A DNA stretch of 64,000 bases from Azospirillum brasilense (GTDB lineage: Bacteria; Pseudomonadota; Alphaproteobacteria; Azospirillales; Azospirillaceae), in the NCBI RefSeq assembly GCF_007827815.1, contig NZ_VITH01000013.1, forward strand, positions 116,352 to 180,351. Direction: 5' to 3'. Below are positions 57,847 through 64,000 of the stretch, piece after piece. The position numbers were made by a program, and so were the translations under genes. Each line of letters starts with the position of its first letter. Position 1 is the stretch's first letter. The notes below the pieces were generated by a model. That model had not been told where the DNA came from. It made no database searches and saw nothing but the letters and a program-made list of their open reading frames with translations.

Positions 57847-59670
57847 ATGACCGGAACAACGCGCACGCGGAACAAGAAGCTCCTGGCCTGGGTCGAGGAG
57901 ATCGCGAACAAGTGCAAGCCCGAGCGGGTGCACTGGTGTGACGGATCGCAGGAGGAATACGACCGCCTGTGCGCCGAGATGGTGGAATCGGGCACCTTCA
58001 TCAAGCTGAACGAGGCCAAGCGCCCGAACTCCTACCTCTGCCGTTCCGATCCGGGCGACGTCGCCCGCGTCGAGGACCGGACCTTCATCTGCTCCGAGCG
58101 CAAGGAGGATGCCGGCCCGACCAACAACTGGGTCGCCCCGGCGGAGATGAGGGCGAAGCTGGACGGCCTGTTCGAGGGCTGCATGCGGGGCCGCACCATG
58201 TATGTGGTGCCCTTCAGCATGGGACCGCTGGGCTCCGACATCGCGCACATCGGCGTGCAGATCTCCGACAGCCCGTACGTCGCGGTGAACATGCGCATGA
58301 TGACCCGCATGGGCCAGAAGGTGCTGGACATCCTGGGCGACGGCGACTTCGTGCGTTGCCTGCACTCCATCGGCGCGCCGCTGGAGCCCGGCCAGCCGGA
58401 CGTGGCGTGGCCGTGCAACGCCGATCACAAGTACATCGTCCATTTCCCGGCCGATCACTCGATCGTCTCCTTCGGTTCGGGCTACGGCGGCAACGCCCTG
58501 CTCGGCAAGAAGTGCTTCGCGCTGCGCATCGCCTCCTCGATGGGCCGCGAGCAGGGCTGGCTGGCCGAGCACATGCTGATCCTCGGCGTGGAGAGCCCGG
58601 AGGGCGAGAAGACCTACGTCGCCGCCGCCTTCCCGTCGGCCTGCGGCAAGACCAACTTCGCCATGCTGGTGCCGCCGGCCCAGTTCGAGGGCTGGAAGGT
58701 CCGCACCATCGGTGACGACATCGCCTGGGTGAAGCCGCAGCCGGACGGCACCCTGCGCGCCATCAACCCGGAGGCCGGCTTCTTCGGCGTGGCGCCGGGC
58801 ACCAGCATCAAGTCGAACCCGAACGCCCTGAAGACGCTGAACTCCAACGTCATCTTCACCAACGTCGCGCTGACCGACGACGGCGACGTGTGGTGGGAGG
58901 GCCTGACCGACGAGACGCCGGCCCACCTGATCGACTGGCAGGGCAACGACTGGACCCCGGCGTCGGGCCGCCCCGCGGCGCACCCGAACTCACGCTTCAC
59001 CGCTCCGGCGGCGCAGTGCCCGTCGATCGATCCGGCCTGGGAGGACCCGGCGGGCGTTCCGATCTCCGCCTTCATCTTCGGGGGCCGCCTGTCCAAGACC
59101 TTCCCGCTGGTCTTCGAGGCCTACAACTGGCGCGAGGGCGTCTACTGGGCGGCGACCATGGGCTCGGAGGCGACCGCCGCCGCCGTCGGCCAGGCCGCCA
59201 TCCGCCGCGACCCCTTCGCCATGCTGCCCTTCTGCGGCTACAACATGGCCGACTACTGGAACCATTGGCTGGCGATGGAAGGCAAGGTGGAGAACCTGCC
59301 GCGCATCTACCGCGTCAACTGGTTCCGCAAGGACGAGAACGGCAAGTTCGTCTGGCCGGGCTTCGGCGACAATATGCGCGTCCTGCGCTGGATCGTCGAC
59401 CGCGTCCGCGGCCGTGCGGTCGATGCGGCGGAGAGCCCGTTCGGCTACATGCCGCGCTACCAGGACCTGAACTGGGCCGGTCTCGATTTCGCCGAGGACA
59501 AGTTCCGGAAGATCATGGACATCGACCGGAAGGAGGCCGAGGCCGAGGCCAAGGACCAGGAGGAACTGTTCAACCGCTTCGGCAGCCATCTGCCGGACGA
59601 GATCGAGCAGCAGCGCGTGGCGCTCCTCAAGCGTCTGGAGGAGGCTCCGGACACTTGGCGGATCGGCTGA
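57847..59670 (+). CDS. pckG: Phosphoenolpyruvate carboxykinase (GTP)
   Basis: 607 residues, GTP-dependent type. The nucleotide loop with its reactive cysteine is intact: FPSACGKTNFAML with Cys266 and Lys268. GDDIAWVKPQPDGTLRAINP and PAGVPISAFIFGGRLSKTFP are also present. It converts oxaloacetate to PEP in gluconeogenesis. In many alphaproteobacteria the ATP-type pckA sits near chvI/chvG; here the GTP-type occupies that place. A strong terminator follows. Confidence 0.96.
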   Translation: MTGTTRTRNKKLLAWVEEIANKCKPERVHWCDGSQEEYDRLCAEMVESGTFIKLNEAKRPNSYLCRSDPGDVARVEDRTFICSERKEDAGPTNNWVAPAEMRAKLDGLFEGCMRGRTMYVVPFSMGPLGSDIAHIGVQISDSPYVAVNMRMMTRMGQKVLDILGDGDFVRCLHSIGAPLEPGQPDVAWPCNADHKYIVHFPADHSIVSFGSGYGGNALLGKKCFALRIASSMGREQGWLAEHMLILGVESPEGEKTYVAAAFPSACGKTNFAMLVPPAQFEGWKVRTIGDDIAWVKPQPDGTLRAINPEAGFFGVAPGTSIKSNPNALKTLNSNVIFTNVALTDDGDVWWEGLTDETPAHLIDWQGNDWTPASGRPAAHPNSRFTAPAAQCPSIDPAWEDPAGVPISAFIFGGRLSKTFPLVFEAYNWREGVYWAATMGSEATAAAVGQAAIRRDPFAMLPFCGYNMADYWNHWLAMEGKVENLPRIYRVNWFRKDENGKFVWPGFGDNMRVLRWIVDRVRGRAVDAAESPFGYMPRYQDLNWAGLDFAEDKFRKIMDIDRKEAEAEAKDQEELFNRFGSHLPDEIEQQRVALLKRLEEAPDTWRIG

Positions 59671-59700
59671 GCGGGCCTTCGCCCAATTGTCGGAGCGCGT

Positions 59701-59736
59701 AAAGAGGGGCCGCCCGCGGGCGGCCCCTTTTCTTTT
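59701..59736 (+). terminator. Intrinsic terminator of pckG
   Basis: GGGGCCGCCC (59706-59715) pairs with GGGCGGCCCC (59718-59727), flanked by AAAGA and TTTTCTTTT. A near-perfect bidirectional-looking hairpin. Confidence 0.9.
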
Positions 59737-59777
59737 GCGTAGGGCGCCGCAGCGGGCCGCTTTTCGGGTACTCCTTT

Positions 59778-59799
59778 CGTGACACGACCCTTTGTCACG
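59778..59799. promoter_or_regulatory. Operator-like palindrome upstream of motA
   Basis: CGTGACA (59778-59784) and TGTCACG (59793-59799) are exact inverted repeats separated by 8 bases, 150 bases before motA. The spacing fits binding by a dimeric regulator. I cannot assign the protein. Confidence 0.4.
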
Positions 59800-59949
59800 G
59801 CTAGGATCGCGTCCGACGCCGGGGGATTTACAAAAACTCAAGGGATTGCTGCGTCACTGGGCCGGCAGAACGCAAGCACGCCCGCCTGGCCGACGCTCCG
59901 CGACGCGGACCGGCCAAGGCACGGAAAATGACGCTGGAGGACGGAAGAC

Positions 59950-60810
59950 ATGTTCGTGATGATCGGCTTCGGCGTCGTGGTGTTCAGCGTCTTCGGGGGC
60001 TACGTCCTGGGCGGCGGTCACCTGGGCGTGCTGTGGATGCCCTTCGAGTTCATGATCATCCTCGGCTCCGCCGCCGGCGCGTTCCTGATCGGCAACCCAA
60101 AAGCGGTGGTCACCCACACCGGCAAGGAACTCGGCCACCTTTTCAAAGGGCCAAAATACAAGAAGGATGACTTCCTCGAACTTCTCACCATGATGTATCA
60201 GGTCTTCAAGATCGCGAAGACCAAAGGGCTGCTCGCCCTTGAACAACACATCGAGAAACCAGAGGACTCACCACTCTTCCAGCAGTTCCCGAAATTCTAC
60301 GGCGACCACCACGCCATATCCTTCCTCTGCACCTATCTGCGTCTGATGTCGTTGGGGGCCGACAACCCGCACGAGCTGGTCGACCTGATGGACGAGGACA
60401 TCGAGACCATGCACCACGAGCACCAGCGGATCGCCGACGCCATCCAGGCGGTGGCCGACGCCGTGCCGGCGCTGGGCATCGTGGCGGCGGTGCTGGGCGT
60501 GATTCACACCATGGGATCGATCACCGAGCCGCCGGAAGTCCTGGGCAAGCTGATCGGCGGCGCGCTGGTCGGCACCTTCACCGGCATTCTCGTCGCCTAC
60601 GGCTTCCTGGCGCCGATCGCCAGCGGCCTGAAGAACATCTACCACGCCGAAGGGAAATACTATCAGGCGATGAAGATCGGCCTGATCGCGCACCTGTCCG
60701 GCTACGCCCCGGCCATTTCGGTGGAATACTCGCGAAACGTGCTGGAGCCCGAATACCGGCCGAGCTTCGCCCAGTTGGAAGAGGCCACCTCGGCCCTGCC
60801 GCCCGCCTGA
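59950..60810 (+). CDS. motA: Flagellar motor stator protein MotA
   Basis: 286 residues with four membrane helices, beginning MFVMIGFGVVVFSVFGGYVL, the large cytoplasmic loop with KYKKDDFLELLTMMYQVFKI, and the C-terminal pair of helices with AVPALGIVAAVLGVIHTMGS and the conserved Pro residues. With MotB it forms the proton channel of the flagellar motor. motB does not follow; a GNAT gene starts 14 bases downstream. Confidence 0.92.
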   Translation: MFVMIGFGVVVFSVFGGYVLGGGHLGVLWMPFEFMIILGSAAGAFLIGNPKAVVTHTGKELGHLFKGPKYKKDDFLELLTMMYQVFKIAKTKGLLALEQHIEKPEDSPLFQQFPKFYGDHHAISFLCTYLRLMSLGADNPHELVDLMDEDIETMHHEHQRIADAIQAVADAVPALGIVAAVLGVIHTMGSITEPPEVLGKLIGGALVGTFTGILVAYGFLAPIASGLKNIYHAEGKYYQAMKIGLIAHLSGYAPAISVEYSRNVLEPEYRPSFAQLEEATSALPPA

Positions 60811-60824
60811 GGCCGGACCCGCCG

Positions 60825-61811
60825 ATGCCGACCTCCACCGAAGACGCCGTCACCATCCTGTGGAACGAGGGAACGGTGGGGGAGTGGGGCGCGCTCTTCG
60901 CCCGCGTTCCCCGCTCCACCCTGCCGCAATGCTTCGCCTACGCCGGGGCCATGGGGCGCACCCACGGCTTCGTGCCGCGGCTCGGCCTGATCCGGCGCGA
61001 CGGCGCGCCCATCGGGATCGTGCAGCTTCTGGAGCGGCGGACGCTGCGCCTGTTCCATCAGCGCCAGATCCATCGTGGCCCGCTGTGGCTCGACGGGGTG
61101 GAGCCCGACATGGCGACCCAGGAGGCGGTCTTCCGTCTGCTGCGCCGGGCCTGCCCCGACAACCCGCTGAACCGCGCCAGCCTGCTTCCCGAACTGGCCG
61201 CCGGCCCGGAGGCCGAGGCGATGCTGCAACGCTGCGGTTTCCGCCGCTTCGGCCCCGGCTACCGCACGGTCTGGCTCGACCTGTCGCGCGGCGAGGACGA
61301 GTTGCGGGCGGCGATGGCCCGCGACTGGCGCCAGCGGCTGAAGGGGGCGGAGAAGGCCGGTCTGGTCATCGACCTCGACTGGGAGGCCAAGAACCTTCCC
61401 TGGCTGATGAAGCAGGAGCATGAGCAGGCCCAGAGCAAGCAGTTCCGTCCGATGACCGGCGCGCTGGCTGTGCGCATCCGCAACGGGCTGCTGAAGGGCG
61501 GAGGGAAGGGCGACGGGGTGCTGATGGCCGCCGCGCTGGAGGACCGGTCCGGCAAGGCCGGCCCGGCGGCGAGCGCGCTCTTCTACATCCATGGCGGCTC
61601 GGCCACCTACCAGATCGGCTGGTCCAGCGAGTCGGGGCGCAAGAGCGGCGCGATGCGGCTGGTGCTGTGGCGGGCGGCTCTGGCGCTGAAGGCGCGCGGC
61701 GTGGGCTGGCTCGACCTCGGCGGCATCAATCCGGACAGCGCGCCGGGCGTCACGGAGTTCAAGCTGGGGACCGGCGGCCACGCTGTGGAGAGCGCCGGCC
61801 TGTTTCGTTAG
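60825..61811 (+). CDS. GNAT/FemAB-like acetyltransferase
   Basis: 328 residues. The pattern LPQCFAYAGAMGRTHGFVPR in the N-terminal part and the C-terminal GGSATYQIGWSSESGRKSGA followed by LVLWRAALALKARGVGWLDL match the Acetyltransf_6/FemAB-like group of N-acyltransferases. Substrates in this family include peptidoglycan precursors and cell-surface sugars. It begins 14 bases after motA and is followed by a small 57-residue protein 64 bases later; these may form one transcript. Confidence 0.75.
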   Translation: MPTSTEDAVTILWNEGTVGEWGALFARVPRSTLPQCFAYAGAMGRTHGFVPRLGLIRRDGAPIGIVQLLERRTLRLFHQRQIHRGPLWLDGVEPDMATQEAVFRLLRRACPDNPLNRASLLPELAAGPEAEAMLQRCGFRRFGPGYRTVWLDLSRGEDELRAAMARDWRQRLKGAEKAGLVIDLDWEAKNLPWLMKQEHEQAQSKQFRPMTGALAVRIRNGLLKGGGKGDGVLMAAALEDRSGKAGPAASALFYIHGGSATYQIGWSSESGRKSGAMRLVLWRAALALKARGVGWLDLGGINPDSAPGVTEFKLGTGGHAVESAGLFR

Positions 61812-61875
61812 TGAGCGGACCGTTGAAAGACGGCGCCGACTGTCTCATCCTGGTTGCGAGCAGAAGGAGCAGGCC

Positions 61876-62049
61876 ATGGCCGACAACGACATGAAACCGG
61901 AAGAGGCGCAACTGGCCATCGCCAAGGCGGCCCAGATGAAGCCGCAGGTTCAGGCCATGCGCGACCGGCTGCGCAAGATGGCGGATGACGAGGAAAGGGG
62001 CGTCCAGATCCTCGCCAGCGCCATCCGCCGCTTTCTTCACCAGGAGTAG
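61876..62049 (+). CDS. Small helical protein, 57 residues
   Basis: Begins MADNDMKPEEAQLAIAKAAQ, continues with MKPQVQAMRDRLRKMADDEE, and ends in ILASAIRRFLHQE. It is preceded by AAGGAG at proper spacing (61864-61869), which strongly supports translation. The protein should be entirely helical, highly charged and cytoplasmic. No family is recognised. It could be a small regulatory or ribosome-associated protein. It converges with the M23 peptidase gene. Confidence 0.65.
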   Translation: MADNDMKPEEAQLAIAKAAQMKPQVQAMRDRLRKMADDEERGVQILASAIRRFLHQE

Positions 62050-62061
62050 GAAGGCGACGCC

Positions 62062-63408
62062 TCAGCAGGTCGTCGCCTTGGTGCAGCCCTTGTCCTCGTG
62101 CGGGCCCGGCGTGCGGGCGAGCTGGAGGCCGCTGCGCGCCTGCTCGAAGGTCTTCTCCAGCGACCGCACCGTCTGTTCGAAGGCCTGCAACTCGCGGCCC
62201 TCCAGCTTGTCGCCGGTCGGCAGGTCGATGCTCTTCGGGTTGATCTGCTGGCCGCCCTTCAGCACCTCGTAATGCAGGTGCGGCCCGGTGGACCGGCCGG
62301 TGGTACCGACATAACCGATGACGTCGCCCTGGTCGACGCGGGCGCCGCGGCGCGTGCTCTTGGCGATCCGGCTCAGATGGGCGTAGGCCGTGGCAATCTG
62401 GGTGTTGTGGCGGATGCGGATGTAGTTTCCGTAGGCGCCGTTCGGTCCGACCTCCTCGACCACGCCGCCGCCCGCGGCGTAGATCGGTGTGCCGGTCGGT
62501 GCACCGAAATCCATGCCCTTGTGCATCTTGCTGAAGCCGAGGATCGGGTGGTGGCGCATGCCGAAGCCCGAGGTGATCCGCGCGCCGTCGATCGGCGTGC
62601 GCAGCAGGGCGCGGCGGATGCTCTCGCCGTCGCGGTTGTAGTAGTCGATGCGGCCGTCCCGGCTCTTGTGCCGGTAGATCGGGTACTCCTTGCCGCTCAG
62701 CACCAGCGCTGCGTAGAGAACGTCGCCTTCGCCGGCGTTCTTGCCGTCGGCGGTGACCAGCCGCTCATACAGAACCTCGAACTGGTCGCCCGGCTGGAGG
62801 TCGCGCTGGAAGTCCACGTCATAGGAATAGTCGCGGATCAGCGCCATCATCACCGACACCGGCACGCCGGCGGCGTTGCCCGCTTCGAACAGGCTCGACC
62901 GGATCACCGTCTGCGCGGCGACCGGCTGGCGGGTGACCGCCTTCTCCGATTCGCTCGACGTGAAGGCGGTGTCGCCCTTGCGGGAGACGGAGACGGAACG
63001 CACCACGTCCGGAAGGAATTCCAGCCCGACGAATCGCTTGGTCCCACCACGGCGCGGCTCGAACAGGACGGTGACCTGCTGGCCGACCTGCAGCTTGCGT
63101 GGATCATAAACCTTGCGCAGGGCCGCGATGGCGTTGGTCGCCTCGTCCGCCGGGACGTCGGCCCCGGTCAGCATGTCCATCAGCGTATCGCCGCGTCCGA
63201 CGGACAGGATGTGACGGTGCGCGGACGAGGACCGCTCGTCGTCGTCACTGGCTTCTTTTGCAGGTTCCTTGGCGACCCGCTCCGGCGGGGCCGTGCGCCC
63301 GCCCGCCGCATAGGCGGGCGGTGCGACCGTGTAGGAGAGGAGCCCTGCCAGACCAGCGGCAACCAGGGCGAGCGTGGGAAGGCCACCGAGCCTCGAACGC
63401 ACCGTCAT
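62062..63408 (-). CDS. M23-family murein endopeptidase
   Basis: 448 residues. N-terminal signal/anchor (LALVAAGLAGLLSYTVAPPAYAA), then a LysM-like/OapA-like part (HILSVGRGDTLMDMLTGADV; RKLQVGQQVTVLFEPRRGG), and a C-terminal LytM domain. The zinc ligands are His296 and Asp300 in KMHKGMDFGAP and His377/His379 in GPHLHYEV, all intact. It resembles MepM, which cleaves peptidoglycan crosslinks during growth. ATG 63408 is supported by the signal peptide. The C-terminal 40 residues are charged and end GCTKATTC. Confidence 0.9.
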   Translation of the reverse strand: MTVRSRLGGLPTLALVAAGLAGLLSYTVAPPAYAAGGRTAPPERVAKEPAKEASDDDERSSSAHRHILSVGRGDTLMDMLTGADVPADEATNAIAALRKVYDPRKLQVGQQVTVLFEPRRGGTKRFVGLEFLPDVVRSVSVSRKGDTAFTSSESEKAVTRQPVAAQTVIRSSLFEAGNAAGVPVSVMMALIRDYSYDVDFQRDLQPGDQFEVLYERLVTADGKNAGEGDVLYAALVLSGKEYPIYRHKSRDGRIDYYNRDGESIRRALLRTPIDGARITSGFGMRHHPILGFSKMHKGMDFGAPTGTPIYAAGGGVVEEVGPNGAYGNYIRIRHNTQIATAYAHLSRIAKSTRRGARVDQGDVIGYVGTTGRSTGPHLHYEVLKGGQQINPKSIDLPTGDKLEGRELQAFEQTVRSLEKTFEQARSGLQLARTPGPHEDKGCTKATTC

Positions 63409-63670
63409 CCTCCTATTTGCTTCCTCACACGTTTCGGACCGTCGTGGCGGCGGGCTGTTCGGCCGCCCAAGGAGCTACCACTTTCTATAGGCGACCATGC
63501 GCACCCTTTTTGTCACTGTCAACCCGATAGGGGTATCTGCGTCAATTGGTTGTGCGTGCCAGGACCGTCTCTTTCCCCGGCCCTGCGCACCGTCATGGCG
63601 GGACGCTCGATCCGGGGAGGGACGGACATACACCGATTCCAGCTTGGTCTACGGTGATAAGTCGCTCCGT

Positions 63671-63731
63671 GAAGAATTTTTCATGGAAATGCAAAAAGGG
63701 CTTGCGCCGTTCGATGGGGTGCGCTTATAAA
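63671..63731 (+). promoter_or_regulatory. Candidate rRNA operon promoter with UP element
   Basis: An A/T-rich stretch (63671-63697, with GAATTTTTCATGGAAATGCAAAAA-like content) precedes TTGCGC (63702-63707) and TATAAA (63726-63731), separated by 18 bases. An UP-like element plus this promoter is typical of strong stable-RNA promoters. No protein gene follows in the remaining 270 bases. Confidence 0.5.
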
Positions 63732-64000
63732 CCGCTCCGCCGACGCAGCGCCGCTGACAAACGCGGCAGCGACGGATCAAAAAACGGATGACGATCCACA
63801 AAACGGCGCCAAGCACTCGGCGCTGTTTGCTTCGTCTCCGGATTTCTGGTTCATCGGTTTCGGCCCTGGCGGCCCACTCCTTGAAGGGGTTGGGCGCGGG
63901 GTGTTGCGGTTCTCCTGAGGGCCGCGGGATCTTGGATATCGTTGATACCGTGTTGTGAGAAGGGATGCGCAGGCGGCGGTTTTGACCGTTGGCCGCGGAC
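63732..64000 (+). other. Probable rRNA operon leader, runs off the right edge
   Basis: About 270 bases without a credible protein gene. It contains GATGACGATCC/GGATC-type small repeats, GCGCCAAGCACTCGGCGCTG (a GCGCC/GGCGC hairpin), and the tail AGAAGGGATGCGCAGGCGGC, which looks like the region preceding 16S rRNA in alphaproteobacteria. The 16S start itself (TTGAGAGTTTGATC-like) is not reached. Assignment depends on the adjacent sequence. Confidence 0.4.

Noticed and set aside
63497..63791. Small plus-strand frames between the M23 peptidase and the right edge
   Set aside because: They overlap the promoter-like and leader sequences and have no protein features.
1..64000. tRNA genes, CRISPR arrays, insertion sequences and prophage genes
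   Set aside because: I looked for T-loop motifs, regularly spaced repeats, transposase motifs and phage structural genes and saw none. A tRNA/CRISPR/ISfinder scan would be decisive.

Overview
The window is G+C-rich bacterial DNA, tightly packed with genes on both strands. It most likely comes from the chromosome of an alphaproteobacterium of the Rhodospirillales/Azospirillum type. This is an inference from gene content: a ChvI/ChvG - HPr kinase - RapZ - EIIA(Man) - HPr - EI regulatory phosphotransferase cluster next to a GTP-type PEP carboxykinase, a PHB-granule phasin, a SahR-like operator at ahcY, and a B12-riboswitch-controlled btuB operon. I see no prophage, insertion sequence, CRISPR array or tRNA. 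The right end looks like the promoter and leader of an rRNA operon whose 16S gene would start just outside.

Layout. 1-5.7 kb: N-terminus of a chemoreceptor, an Atm1-type ABC exporter, a heme oxygenase, MeaB, a phasin and ribosomal protein L28. 5.7-12 kb: an outer-membrane barrel protein, RecX, an ABC-2 permease, argD-argF, Hsp33 and a lipoprotein. 12.1-16.6 kb: two small unknown genes (one frameshifted), ahcY, a PAP2 phosphatase and two hypothetical genes. 16.7-28.7 kb: an iron island. It holds a LysR-HTH/TrpD2 fusion, a catecholate-siderophore TonB receptor, a PiuC dioxygenase, a Sel1 protein, an FMN 2-hydroxy-acid oxidase, a four-gene siderophore ABC importer, a His-rich YqjI-like PadR regulator and a DUF2218 protein. 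Several Fur-box-like sites lie in its intergenic regions.

28.8-34.5 kb: three overlapping genes encode an exported 5'-nucleotidase-like protein that has lost its metal-binding motifs, a membrane hybrid histidine kinase with receiver and HPt domains, and a soluble receiver-kinase. 34.5-40.2 kb: a cobalamin uptake operon btuB-F-C-D plus an unknown gene, behind a clear B12 riboswitch. 40.2-42.4 kb: a Cys-rich lipoprotein, a long leader with a duplicated structured element, and a TerC-family membrane protein. 42.6-49.1 kb: a probable GNAT-like protein, a PAS-like two-gene unit, a LysR regulator, a DsbA-like protein, a hydrolase, an azoreductase and a degenerate metallo-beta-lactamase-fold protein.

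49.1-59.7 kb: the regulatory PTS and ChvGI cluster, a HugZ-like protein and pckG. In related bacteria this set links envelope and acid signals and carbon/nitrogen status to central metabolism. 59.9-64 kb: motA without motB, a GNAT protein, a 57-residue protein, an M23 endopeptidase, and the candidate rrn promoter and leader. The features most worth a second look are the HTH-TrpD2 fusion, the pseudo-nucleotidase/hybrid-kinase cassette, and the duplicated RNA-like module upstream of the TerC gene.
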